Positions 7,100 to 14,266 of a DNA stretch of 27,451 nucleotides are shown one piece after another. The translations under genes and the position numbers were made by a program. The notes beneath the pieces were generated by a model, which saw only the letters and a list, made by a program, of their open reading frames with translations, was not told the origin of the DNA and did not search any database. Source of the stretch: Prolixibacteraceae bacterium (GTDB taxonomy: Bacteria > Bacteroidota > Bacteroidia > Bacteroidales > Prolixibacteraceae). How positions within the stretch are numbered: the stretch's first letter is position 1; every line of letters starts with the position of its first letter. The stretch is taken from positions 1-27,451 of the forward strand of contig DMSQ01000084.1 of NCBI GenBank assembly GCA_003457135.1, given 5' to 3'.

Positions 7100-7891
7100 T
7101 CAACAAATCTTCTCGAAAGCCCCGCATTTAAAATCAGGATCATTGCGCTGATCGTTGCGGTTCATCAGGCAGAGCAGGTTTTCGTCCCAGTCGTCAATCT
7201 GGTGTTTTCGGCAAATGATACACAATCCAGGAACGGGTACAGAATCGGGGTCGATTTTGGTCCCATCATCATTATAAAAACCATTAATTTCTTCGCGGTA
7301 CTGGTTGCGATTATTTTCAAGATTTTCAAGTTCGTACGAAAGTTCTTCCCAAACCATTACCTCCAGTTTAGCTTGTTTAAATTCAAACCAGGCTTGTCTG
7401 TAGCTTGAGCTTTCAACAATTCTTTTGAAATTGGCAAAAGGCTTTCGGTTATTCAAGGCATTCTGAAGTTTGTTTTTTAGGGTTTTGTCGTTTAGCTGGT
7501 CAGTAAAACTTTCCATTATGCCAAACGATTCGTGGGATTCCCTTGGTTCAACGGTGATATAGGTATCCCATTCTTCATGGATATAGGTTTGTTCATGGTT
7601 GTCCATATCGGTTTGCATCTTGTATCCAAAAGGATCATCGAGCATCGTCTTCGGTATTTCTTCTACTTCCAAAGTTTCGGGATTAATAAAGCAAACCAGT
7701 CCGCAGTCTATATTTTGGGCTACTGATTTTACCAGTTCACGATATTTTTCCGGAACTTCAGGTTTTTCTTCAACCGGATTTTCATAAATCTCTTCGAGTA
7801 GAAAATCAAGAATTCTTTGCAGTTTTTCTTTATCCTCTTTTACCGAATGTAGAATGGGAAGTATTCCGTTTAACAGTTGCTGTGCATCCAT
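7100..7891 (-). CDS. UPF0158-family protein
   Basis: A 263-aa protein. Residues about 105-182 contain the UPF0158 pattern: LQNALNNRKPFANFKRIVE followed by RQAWFEFKQAKLEVMVWEEL. The C-terminus has four spaced cysteines (C224, C227, C241, C256) in CIICRKH...LLCLMNRNDQ...DFKCGAFE, a likely zinc knuckle; such an extension is usual in Bacteroidota members of the family. No biochemical function is established. It begins 42 bases after the stop of the upstream 467-aa gene on the same strand, so the two probably form an operon. Confidence 0.8.
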   Translation of the reverse strand: MDAQQLLNGILPILHSVKEDKEKLQRILDFLLEEIYENPVEEKPEVPEKYRELVKSVAQNIDCGLVCFINPETLEVEEIPKTMLDDPFGYKMQTDMDNHEQTYIHEEWDTYITVEPRESHESFGIMESFTDQLNDKTLKNKLQNALNNRKPFANFKRIVESSSYRQAWFEFKQAKLEVMVWEELSYELENLENNRNQYREEINGFYNDDGTKIDPDSVPVPGLCIICRKHQIDDWDENLLCLMNRNDQRNDPDFKCGAFEKIC

Positions 7892-7933
7892 AACGATAGT
7901 TTTAAAAATTTTGAGAATAAAATTACCAAATTT

Positions 7934-9337
7934 TCACACCAACTTCGCTTTTCGCATTTCATCTTTTAATGCTGGCAGGTTAGGCTTGTGGTTGTATAGC
8001 TTTCCGATCAAATCGCGTTTTTCGGTATCGAATCCAGGTATCTCCTGAGTCAATTTAAGCCAACTGGAAATTCGTTCATAAACATCTCTCCCCCTTTGTT
8101 TTTCAATGGTTTTAACTGACTTGTTTTTAATGTGTTGAAAACAAAATTCAGGATAAATTCCTAAAATTGGCCGGATTAATTCTCCATAATGCCAATCATC
8201 AGAGTTTTTTTCTACAATTGTTTTGATGCTTTCGTAGCGTTTTTCCACTTCAAGAATACGCACCGGGAAAACCTTGTTCCGGGTAAATTCTCCCAGAAGC
8301 CTGTTTAAATCGGACTCGGAAAGGTATGCCCGTATTTTCATGTAATGTTTAATATCCTCCGTATCGGTTGTAAGTTGATAAAAAACATTGATATAGAGCA
8401 TACTGTCGAGTTCTGATGTTACATAATCTTTGAGGAAGCCGGCCCAAAATCGTTTGTCGGCAGGAAACAATTCATTAGCTGTATTTACAAAATTGAGTTT
8501 GTCTGATTCGAAATAAAATTGAAGCAATTGTTTTGCAACCTCTTTGTTGATGCGGTAGAACTGAAGGGCAGACTGCAGCCATTCGGTTTTATTCCCTGAA
8601 TTTTTATTGAGCAAAAGAATAAGTTCAGGCACCGATTGCCGCTCTATGGTTGATTTGTCAATAATTGATAAAATTTGATTCGCTTTGGTCGATTTTTCAG
8701 CAAGTGCGATCAGAAAATGTTCGAAATAAGCTGCAAAATGTGGATTTCCCGGGTACTCAGCATCCGTGTATCCGGCAAATATTTCGAAAGCTTCACATAC
8801 AGATTTCTCAGAAATGGCGGCAATTTTTAGCTTGTCGGTAACAGTATTCAGGGTTGATATGAATTCAGTTAAAAGATGCTCGTTTACATCCTCAAAATTT
8901 CCCATATCGTCTTCAATTTCAGCATCCTGGGTGGCTTCGTAAAGCCCAATGAGCATGGCAGCAAGCTCAACCGGTTTCTGTGCTAAAATATTATTTACAG
9001 CTTCAGACGTAAATGAATTGAAAATAGCTTCAAATTCCTGTTCACTTGCCTGCTGGTATGCTTCCCACTCCTCGATGTAGCCCGAATGAGGCGCATGGTA
9101 ATTATCCCAATCTGGATTTTCAAAATCAACATCCTCGAAATCATTCTGGTACTCTGCTTTGATTGCCGAAACAATTTCCATAAATTTCTTCATCGGGAAT
9201 GCCTCTGTGTCATTTTGTTCCGATTGAATGAAACCGGTAAATGCACTTTGAAGGTCGGTATTGTTCTGGATAATTCCATTCAGGAATTTCAGTTTTAAAC
9301 TGTCGGAGCTGTTGGTGTATAGTTTTTCGAATTGCAT
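7934..9337 (-). CDS. Hypothetical 467-aa helical protein
   Basis: A large alpha-helical protein that I do not recognise. It is acidic in its N-terminal third and basic in its C-terminal third, with no signal peptide or membrane segment. I start it at the ATG at 9335-9337 (MQFEKLYTNSSDS) rather than at the far end of the longer open frame (9478). A near-perfect promoter lies inside that extension at 9395-9425, and the extension also overlaps a decayed ATPase gene in another frame. It is the first gene of a probable two-gene operon with the UPF0158 protein. The repetitive helical look suggests a solenoid scaffold, which is inference. Confidence 0.65.
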   Translation of the reverse strand: MQFEKLYTNSSDSLKLKFLNGIIQNNTDLQSAFTGFIQSEQNDTEAFPMKKFMEIVSAIKAEYQNDFEDVDFENPDWDNYHAPHSGYIEEWEAYQQASEQEFEAIFNSFTSEAVNNILAQKPVELAAMLIGLYEATQDAEIEDDMGNFEDVNEHLLTEFISTLNTVTDKLKIAAISEKSVCEAFEIFAGYTDAEYPGNPHFAAYFEHFLIALAEKSTKANQILSIIDKSTIERQSVPELILLLNKNSGNKTEWLQSALQFYRINKEVAKQLLQFYFESDKLNFVNTANELFPADKRFWAGFLKDYVTSELDSMLYINVFYQLTTDTEDIKHYMKIRAYLSESDLNRLLGEFTRNKVFPVRILEVEKRYESIKTIVEKNSDDWHYGELIRPILGIYPEFCFQHIKNKSVKTIEKQRGRDVYERISSWLKLTQEIPGFDTEKRDLIGKLYNHKPNLPALKDEMRKAKLV

Positions 9338-9394
9338 AATATGTGCCTGGATGTAGTTTATTGCATTTAATTTTCTGTATGGTTGTATTCTTCT

Positions 9395-9425
9395 GCAAAT
9401 ATAATTTCTTAGATCAGGAATCAAA
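9395..9425 (-). promoter_or_regulatory. Bacteroidota promoter for the 467-aa gene
   Basis: Minus strand: TTTG (9425 to 9422), exactly 19 nt, then TATATTTG (9402 to 9395), a full match to TTTG-N19-TAnnTTTG. It lies about 58 bases upstream of the ATG at 9337 and decides that start. Confidence 0.7.
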
Positions 9426-9449
9426 ATCAATTTTTTAATCCGACGCCCA

Positions 9450-9646
9450 CTAAATTCTGCTGAAAAAATCATCGCCAAACGGATTCATCCAGATAAAACC
9501 AATGGGAATATCGGGGTAAGCCTCCGTAAAGACTTTGTATTTGTTTGGTTTTATGGCCGTTCGTCGAATTTGGCCTCCAAAGCTTTCGGGTTTTCGATAC
9601 CAGGTATAACAAAATCGACTTCATTGCCATCGGAAGTCCGCTTTTT
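9450..9646 (-). pseudogene. Remnant C-terminus of a DUF4143-type AAA ATPase
   Basis: Minus-strand translation gives IKKRTSDGNEVDFVIPG then ALEAKFDERP and a stop. In another frame the text resumes as KYKVFTEAYPDIPIGFIW and MNPFGDDFFSRI, ending at TAG (9450-9452). Joined across one frameshift this reads as the end of an ATP-binding DUF4143 protein, where an EVDFVI motif precedes the C-terminal ALEAK and AYP segments. The N-terminal ATPase part is gone: the homology stops at 9646, exactly where the 33-bp tandem repeats begin. Confidence 0.6.
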
Positions 9647-9734
9647 GATATTTTTACCTGTGCATGGGGGAAAATGCCAGATATTTTTACCTGTCCATAG
9701 GTAATATTATCTGATATTTTTACCTGTGTCCATC
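9647..9734. repeat. Three direct repeats with 33-bp period, possible IS21-type solo end
   Basis: GATATTTTTACCTGT occurs at 9647-9661, 9680-9694 and 9713-9727, with starts exactly 33 bases apart. The outer end reads TGGACACAGGTAAAAATATC on the minus strand. IS21-family elements carry several repeats of their terminal sequence at each end and begin with TG, so this may be a leftover end of such an element. The repeats are seen directly; the IS link is inference. Confidence 0.55.
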
Positions 9735-9768
9735 AAAAAAGCCCGGCAGAACTCAATCCACCGGGCTT
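9735..9768 (-). terminator. Rho-independent terminator of the aminotransferase gene
   Basis: AAGCCCGG (9739-9746) pairs with CCGGGCTT (9761-9768). On the minus strand the stem is followed by a T-run (the A-run at 9735-9740), 27 bases after the aminotransferase stop. Confidence 0.8.
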
Positions 9769-9794
9769 TATAATGAAGTTTAAAACGATAATTT

Positions 9795-10988
9795 TTACTT
9801 TAAAGTGGCCAGCGCGTCTTTGATGCGGGTTAAGCATTTGGTCAGGTCGGCTTCTGAGGCAGCGTACGAAATGCGGATACATTCAGGAGCGCCGAAAGCA
9901 TCGCCGGAAACCACACCGGTGAAAGCATTCGACAGGATAAATAAACCCATATCGTCAGCATTGTTAATGGTTACAGTACCATCCGATTTTCCGAAGAACG
10001 ATGAAATATCAGGAAATACATAAAAAGCGCCATCGGGTTTGCTTGTTTTCACTCCCGGTATTTCGGCCAGCATGGAAAGAACCAAATCACGGCGTTTCTC
10101 AAATTGCTCAACCATTGCTTTTACGGTGTCGAGCGGCGCGTTTAACGCGGTTACCGAAGCAATCTGTGAAACTGAGCATGGTCCGGATGTATATTGTCCC
10201 TGCAATTTGTTGCAGGCTTTAGCCAGCCATACCGGGGCGGCAATGTACCCGATGCGGTAACCGGTCATGGCAAAAGCTTTCGAAACGCCATTCACCACCA
10301 CAACCTGATCTTTAATTTCAGGGAATTGGGCAATGCTTTCGTGTTTAATTCCGTAAACGATGTGTTCGTAAATTTCGTCCGAAATCACCATGATGTTTGG
10401 GTGTTTGGCAAAAATACCGGCAAAAGCTTTCAGTTCATCCCTGGTATATACGCTTCCGGTTGGATTGCTCGGACTACTGTACAGGAAAGCACGGGTTTTT
10501 GGTGTGATTGCAGCTTCGAGTTGGGCAGGTGTAATTTTGAAATCACTATCAACAGTAGTTGGGATGATCACATTTATCCCTTCGTTCAGTTTTACCAGTT
10601 CGATGTAAGTAACCCAATACGGGGCCGGAATAATGACCTCATCATCTTTGTTGATCAACGCTTGCATGAGGTTGGCGATTGAATGTTTGGCTCCGTTTGA
10701 AACAATAATCTGATTGGTGGCATACTCCAGGTTATTGTCGCGTTTCAGTTTGTCAACAATCACTTTTAGCAACTGTGGGTATCCGGGAACCGGAGAATAA
10801 GTGGAATAATTGTCATCAATAGCTTTTTTAGCGGCTTCCTTGATGAAATCGGGGGTATTAAAATCTGGTTCTCCAACACCGAGGCTGATCACGTCGATGC
10901 CTTTTTCTTTTAATTCTCGGCTTTTCTGGGCCACAGCAAGGGTGGCCGACTCTGAAAGACACGCAACTCTATCTGAAACTCTCTCCAT
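9795..10988 (-). CDS. Aspartate-type aminotransferase (class I, PLP-dependent)
   Basis: A 397-aa fold-type I PLP enzyme that moves amino groups between aspartate (or a related amino acid) and 2-oxoglutarate. Visible are SLGVGEPDF (35-43), the PYW segment at 123-125, SSPSNPTGSVY with Asn175, SDEIYEHIVY with Asp204 and Tyr207, the Schiff-base lysine in NGVSKAFAMTGYRIGY (Lys237), and Arg245 in the same motif. The GVGEPDF and NGVSK variants place it in the Ib subgroup common in Gram-positives and Bacteroidota rather than the E. coli AspC type. It is monocistronic, with its own terminator. Exact substrate range cannot be read from sequence. Confidence 0.93.
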   Translation of the reverse strand: MERVSDRVACLSESATLAVAQKSRELKEKGIDVISLGVGEPDFNTPDFIKEAAKKAIDDNYSTYSPVPGYPQLLKVIVDKLKRDNNLEYATNQIIVSNGAKHSIANLMQALINKDDEVIIPAPYWVTYIELVKLNEGINVIIPTTVDSDFKITPAQLEAAITPKTRAFLYSSPSNPTGSVYTRDELKAFAGIFAKHPNIMVISDEIYEHIVYGIKHESIAQFPEIKDQVVVVNGVSKAFAMTGYRIGYIAAPVWLAKACNKLQGQYTSGPCSVSQIASVTALNAPLDTVKAMVEQFEKRRDLVLSMLAEIPGVKTSKPDGAFYVFPDISSFFGKSDGTVTINNADDMGLFILSNAFTGVVSGDAFGAPECIRISYAASEADLTKCLTRIKDALATLK

Positions 10989-11278
10989 AACTGATATTTT
11001 GATGGGTTTAATGTTGAACTATTTTCGTTTGCAAGATAAGCAAAAAATCAATTAACTGATCAATATTGTTTCGATTTGCAATTAATATGGCTCGAAAATT
11101 TACGATTTGTTATTATTAATCGCTTTTACATCTTTGCGCATTTCCCAGGCTGGGGGAGGATTGGCTAAAATTAGAGCTTTTACTCTCGATGGAAATATTC
11201 TGTTGCATGTTTCGGGTTCCGAGTTCCGGGTTAAACGCGCATCTCGTAACTCGCAACAATTCTTTTTAACGCTGAAAA
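10989..11278. other. Intergenic region between aminotransferase and GroES-like genes
   Basis: There is no convincing gene. A plus-strand promoter-like pair sits at 11106-11136: TTTG, exactly 19 nt, then CATCTTTG (one mismatch to TAnnTTTG). It points toward the 3' end of the GroES-like gene, with no clear product. Further on (about 11215-11260) are GTTCCG/GAGTTCCGGG short repeats typical of Bacteroidota spacer DNA. Confidence 0.4.
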
Positions 11279-11662
11279 CTATTCAAACAACCCTTCATCA
11301 CGGATCAGCATCAGGATTGACGAATGTGGCAGGATGATGTATTTTTCCTTGCTGAATTCTATTTCCCAGCCACTTTTATTGAGATAGACGGCCAGATCAC
11401 CAACTTTGGCCTGAAGCGGAACATATTTGACTTCATCCTTTTTGTCTTTCCATGGTTCGTCGGCATCGGTCATTGCCGGGATTGGATATCCCGGGCCAAC
11501 CCTGACAATATAGCCACTGTGCGTTTTTTCATTCTCCTGAACGGTAGGTGGCAGGTACAATCCTGAAGCGGTTTTCCCTTGTGGATTTTTGGGCCGTATC
11601 AATACACGGTCGCCTATCATGATAAATTTCTCAAGGTTCTGTTCATCCAATGATAATTCCAT
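11279..11662 (-). CDS. GroES-like (Cpn10) co-chaperonin family protein
   Basis: A 127-aa Cpn10-fold protein. GDRVLIRP near the start, GLYLPPTVQE, SGYIVRVGPG and VGDLAVYLNKSGWEIEFSKEKYIILPHSSILMLI follow the GroES order. It is longer than classical GroES (about 95 aa) through an insert PIPAMTDADEPWKDKKDEVKYVP, so it is probably a paralogue and not the groES that sits with groEL. No groEL is nearby. I start it at the ATG at 11660-11662 because a perfect TATCTTTG -7 box (11685-11692) lies inside the longer open frame. It is the last host gene before the prophage end. Confidence 0.8.
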   Translation of the reverse strand: MELSLDEQNLEKFIMIGDRVLIRPKNPQGKTASGLYLPPTVQENEKTHSGYIVRVGPGYPIPAMTDADEPWKDKKDEVKYVPLQAKVGDLAVYLNKSGWEIEFSKEKYIILPHSSILMLIRDEGLFE

Positions 11663-11684
11663 ACAGTTGCTTTTAACGATCATA

Positions 11685-11692
11685 CAAAGATA
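11685..11692 (-). promoter_or_regulatory. -7 box of the GroES-like gene
   Basis: TATCTTTG on the minus strand matches TAnnTTTG fully, 22 bases before the ATG at 11662. There is no TTTG -33 box at the usual spacing. Confidence 0.5.
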
Positions 11693-11792
11693 AAACAATC
11701 GGATTGAATCATTCCATTTTCGCAATAAATGACATTTTATTGATTTTGTAAATATTTTTTCAAGATTGAAAAAATATTTTTTTATAACCGCG

Positions 11793-11832
11793 AAAACAAT
11801 TTGTGCAAATCAACAAAACGATTTGTGCATAA
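11793..11832. repeat. Two direct repeats 22 bp apart, candidate prophage end (transposase sites)
   Basis: AAAACAATTTGTGCA (11793) and AAAACGATTTGTGCA (11815) are 14/15 identical and spaced 22 bases. They lie in AT-rich DNA between the GroES-like promoter and the terminator of the last phage gene. Mu-like phages carry several transposase-binding sites of about this size at each end. The repeats are seen; calling this the phage terminus is inference, and the exact junction is not resolved. Confidence 0.5.
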
Positions 11833-11870
11833 AAAACACACACACATACTGTATAACCTCATAACAAAGT

Positions 11871-11899
11871 AAAGGAGCCAGGCACTGCCCAGCTCCTTT
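11871..11899 (-). terminator. Terminator after the last prophage gene
   Basis: AAAGGAGC (11871-11878) pairs with GCTCCTTT (11892-11899). It lies just past the formyltransferase stop at 11902. T-rich flanks on both strands make it usable in either direction. Confidence 0.7.
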
Positions 11900-11901
11900 T
11901 T

Positions 11902-12387
11902 TCATACTTTGGCCTCATAAGTTGAGTACATTTCAACCTGCTCAATCTCTCGTTTAAGACCAATTGAAAGGCTATTTAAACAGCGTTTCAATGTTCGGAG
12001 CATGGCTGGAATAATGTGCTTTTCATAGAATTCCCTCGGCCTTAACGAGTGATCTATGCTAACAATCTCCTGCTCACATATCGGTCCAGAATCAATACCG
12101 GCGTCAGCCCAAAACCAACTGGCCGCTGTGATCTGATCACCCCGCTTATACGCCCATTTGATTGATGAAGCTCCCCTGCCAAATGGCAAGGGGCTTGGGT
12201 GAAATATCAGTGTTCCGTGCTTTGGCTGCGTTAGCCGCTCCATCGGGAGTATCTCAGTCAGGAGCGGTGCAATGGCCACATCGGCAGCGCGTGGATCGGT
12301 TACTATATAATGCCCTAGCTCGATCACTAACTGACGTGCTGAGGCATACGCGGCGGTCATATTATCGCCTAAAATAACTATTCGCAT
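11902..12387 (-). CDS. Formyltransferase-fold protein (prophage-encoded)
   Basis: A 161-aa protein of the formyl_trans_N type, the fold of methionyl-tRNA, GAR and sugar-amine formyltransferases that use 10-formyl-THF. Motifs: LIFHPSPLPFGRGASSIKWA (60-79), with the catalytic-type His63, and DAGIDSGPI (95-103), with the conserved Asp99. The usual Asn two residues before the His (NxH) is Ile61 here, so catalysis may be changed or lost. It is much shorter than methionyl-tRNA formyltransferase and has no C-terminal tRNA-binding domain, so initiator tRNA is an unlikely substrate. It overlaps the ABC-GNAT gene by 10 bases and is the last gene of the prophage. Confidence 0.75.
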   Translation of the reverse strand: MRIVILGDNMTAAYASARQLVIELGHYIVTDPRAADVAIAPLLTEILPMERLTQPKHGTLIFHPSPLPFGRGASSIKWAYKRGDQITAASWFWADAGIDSGPICEQEIVSIDHSLRPREFYEKHIIPAMLRTLKRCLNSLSIGLKREIEQVEMYSTYEAKV

Positions 12388-13529
12388 ATCTTTTCCCCTT
12401 CATATTTAAACGCCTGTACAGCCCGGAAATGACCACCGTACCCGGTAGCGCATCCGATTGATCCGTCGTTAAATACCTTCCCGGTTGTTTCCCTCGACTT
12501 CTTAATCGATGCGGCAGACCTGCTTTTGTTTGATCCGTAAAGGCTACCAGCAGTTTGCCGCCATTTCTTCGAGTGCCTTAACGCGCCACATAACTGCGGG
12601 TGTGAGGTGTGGAAGAAAGTCGGGTACTTCTTGCCACACCGCCCGTTGCCCTGCAAATGATACTCGCAGATAGCATCCAAAAACTTCGTTCCTACTCCTA
12701 TCCCCTGCCATTCGGGCATAACTACCAGCCGGGTTGACCGATACGCGTTCGCCGTAAAAAGGGGCGAAACGGCCAGATGACAAACCGGCTCACCGTTAAC
12801 AACTCCGACAAAATACTGGGCGGCCACGGGCAAAGGAAGGTCTAAATAGTAATGCGGCTTAAAATGCTTGAATACACTTCCTGAGACTTGATAAATTTCA
12901 AGTTCGAGCTTTGGGCGTTGCCAAAGGCAGTCACGGGCGAACCGTGCCTCCTGTGTATCGTAAACCCAGTCCGGTTGTAACCATTCCATGATATCGTAGT
13001 GACACGATAAAAGAACGATTTGCCCCGGTCCGCGCCTCCACGTTTTGGCAAATGCTGCCGCGCCTACTTTGGCAATCTGCCGGTCAATAACGCTGGTAAA
13101 TTCGTCAACGACTACCCTTTCAGGTCGCTCGCAAATCAACCTGGCTAAACCGGCTCTGAACTTTTCGCCGTTGCTAAGCACACTAAATGGCCTCAGCCAC
13201 GCCGGAACATCGCCAAGTCCAACGGCGGACAATGCGCCCGTGACCTGGTTAAAATCGCCGACTGGAGCAATAGCGTCAACAATTGGCTTTTCATTGTCCC
13301 ACCCTGCATAAAGATCATGGATCGGCGTGTTGAAAATACTGCCGCCAATACTTGTTTTGCCCGATCCTGACGGGCCAACAATCAATCCGATTTTCCAGTT
13401 CATTTCCTCAAAGGGCAAGTCTGCAACATGGTTCCAGTCGCACCCTGACTCGGCGTTAAACAAACTTTTGACTCTTGCAGCCCGGTAGCTGTGAAAGTCG
13501 CTGCATCTGTGGTTTACTTCTACTCTCAT
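12378..13529 (-). CDS. ABC ATPase fused to GNAT acetyltransferase domain
   Basis: A 383-aa fusion. The N-terminal ABC ATPase has Walker A GPSGSGKT (52-59), signature LSNGEKFRAGLARLI (118-132), Walker B VVVDEF with Glu143, and a switch His177 (SCHYD). There are no membrane segments and the signature is Rad50/MutS-like, so this is not a transporter. The C-terminal part (about 220-383) has the GNAT acetyl-CoA loop VVMPEWQGIGVGTKFL (269-284). The architecture matches the COG2401 type of ATPase-acetyltransferase fusion. I use the ATG at 13529, which overlaps the upstream TGA as ATGA, over the TTG two codons earlier. Position and fold recall Mom of phage Mu; DNA or nucleotide modification is a hypothesis. 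Confidence 0.85.
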   Translation of the reverse strand: MRVEVNHRCSDFHSYRAARVKSLFNAESGCDWNHVADLPFEEMNWKIGLIVGPSGSGKTSIGGSIFNTPIHDLYAGWDNEKPIVDAIAPVGDFNQVTGALSAVGLGDVPAWLRPFSVLSNGEKFRAGLARLICERPERVVVDEFTSVIDRQIAKVGAAAFAKTWRRGPGQIVLLSCHYDIMEWLQPDWVYDTQEARFARDCLWQRPKLELEIYQVSGSVFKHFKPHYYLDLPLPVAAQYFVGVVNGEPVCHLAVSPLFTANAYRSTRLVVMPEWQGIGVGTKFLDAICEYHLQGNGRCGKKYPTFFHTSHPQLCGALRHSKKWRQTAGSLYGSNKSRSAASIKKSRETTGKVFNDGSIGCATGYGGHFRAVQAFKYEGEKICE

Positions 13530-13651
13530 ACGCAAACTACTTTTAAGGTTAAACCCAACTTTCTGAGCGTTTCATAAATTTCGGCCTGCTCGCTCTCGCA
13601 TTTGCAGATGACAATTATGCCATACTGCGGCCTGTAAGTGTAATTACCCAT
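13526..13651 (-). CDS. Small conserved phage protein (41 aa) leading the ABC-GNAT operon
   Basis: ATG at 13649-13651 begins MGNYTYRPQYGIIVIC, followed by KCESEQAEIYETLRKLG, and the protein ends LKVVCV with TGA at 13526-13528. That TGA overlaps the next ATG (ATGA), a sign of translational coupling. The pattern RPQYGIIVICxxESEQxxIYETLxxxG...KVV looks like a tiny beta-alpha-beta unit, and I recall similar short proteins next to such ATPase-GNAT genes. Function unknown; a co-factor or regulator of the fusion enzyme is plausible. Confidence 0.7.
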   Translation of the reverse strand: MGNYTYRPQYGIIVICKCESEQAEIYETLRKLGLTLKVVCV

Positions 13652-13680
13652 ATTTCAAAAATTAATCTATATTTGTTCCT

Positions 13681-13776
13681 CTCACGTCAAAAAAAATAAA
13701 GGTGCACTAACACCGCAAAGGCATTTGCCTCTGGCGTGGTGTTAGTGCACCTTTATCATTGAACCGGCGACGTGAG
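13681..13776 (-). terminator. Large perfect hairpin terminator of the tail operon
   Basis: ATAAAGGTGCACTAACACC (13696-13714) pairs without mismatch with 13738-13756 (19 bp). A second small hairpin, AGGC/GCCT, sits in the loop (about 13720-13730). An outer 8-bp repeat, CTCACGTC (13681-13688) with GACGTGAG (13769-13776), frames it. On the minus strand the stem is followed by TTTATTTTTTTT, the form of a strong intrinsic terminator. It separates the structural genes from the ABC-GNAT operon. Confidence 0.8.
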
Positions 13777-13791
13777 AATTTCCGGTTTATG

Positions 13792-13808
13792 GAGCCGGGG
13801 GCTCTTTT
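13792..13808. terminator. Small GC hairpin next to the 146-aa gene's stop
   Basis: GAGCC (13792-13796) pairs with GGCTC (13800-13804) and is followed by TTTT on the plus strand, beside the stop at 13807. It is a plus-strand intrinsic-terminator shape and may block read-through coming from the other direction. Confidence 0.4.
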
Positions 13809-14247
13809 ATTCCTCTATCAGTGGCATAACCGCTTTCATCTGATTTTGATTAAGCCCCAAACCCTCAATCGTTGAAAATTTAATTTTATAAAGATTGATA
13901 TCGCTATCCGATTCAAGCAGTTCGTTAACCTCTTTCCGGTAAGCGTCCGACTGTTTTTTCCAATCCTCGCCCTTTTCCCAATCGCTTAAGACTTTAGCCT
14001 CAATTTCGGCCTGTTGTTCCGGTTTAGCATCTTTCATGGCAGCCATCATAATCGGAAGTACTTCGGTATGAAGTTCCTTAAATCCATTAGGCTTCATACT
14101 TTCAATTGTTTTTTGCAGGGTTTTTGCCTCCCTGCCAAACCGGTCAATATTTCGCTGAACAGCGTACTGAAAGACTGAGTTTTGAATGTTGTTAAAATCG
14201 GTATTTTCTAAAAACGAAAGCAAATCGAATACTTCTGATTTTTTCAT
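13807..14247 (-). CDS. Hypothetical helical phage protein
   Basis: 146 aa from the ATG at 14245-14247 (MKKSEVFDLLSF). It is rich in charged helices (AKTLQKTIESMKPNGFKELHTEVLPIMMAAMKDAKPEQQAEIEAKVLSDWEKG is typical in character) with no motif I recognise. It is the last gene before the big terminator, after the tail fibre genes. A tail-fibre assembly or chaperone role would suit its place, but nothing in the sequence proves it. Confidence 0.6.
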   Translation of the reverse strand: MKKSEVFDLLSFLENTDFNNIQNSVFQYAVQRNIDRFGREAKTLQKTIESMKPNGFKELHTEVLPIMMAAMKDAKPEQQAEIEAKVLSDWEKGEDWKKQSDAYRKEVNELLESDSDINLYKIKFSTIEGLGLNQNQMKAVMPLIEE

Positions 14248-14266
14248 GTTTTTGTAATTTATTTGG

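Noticed and set aside
9338..9478. N-terminal extension of the 467-aa gene
   Set aside because: It contains a full promoter and overlaps a decayed ATPase gene in another frame.
9647..9734. CRISPR array
   Set aside because: Only three 15-bp repeats, with spacers of 18 bases and no cas genes; period and unit size do not fit.
12378..13529. ABC transporter ATPase
   Set aside because: No permease gene and no membrane segments; the GNAT fusion and Rad50-like signature argue against transport.
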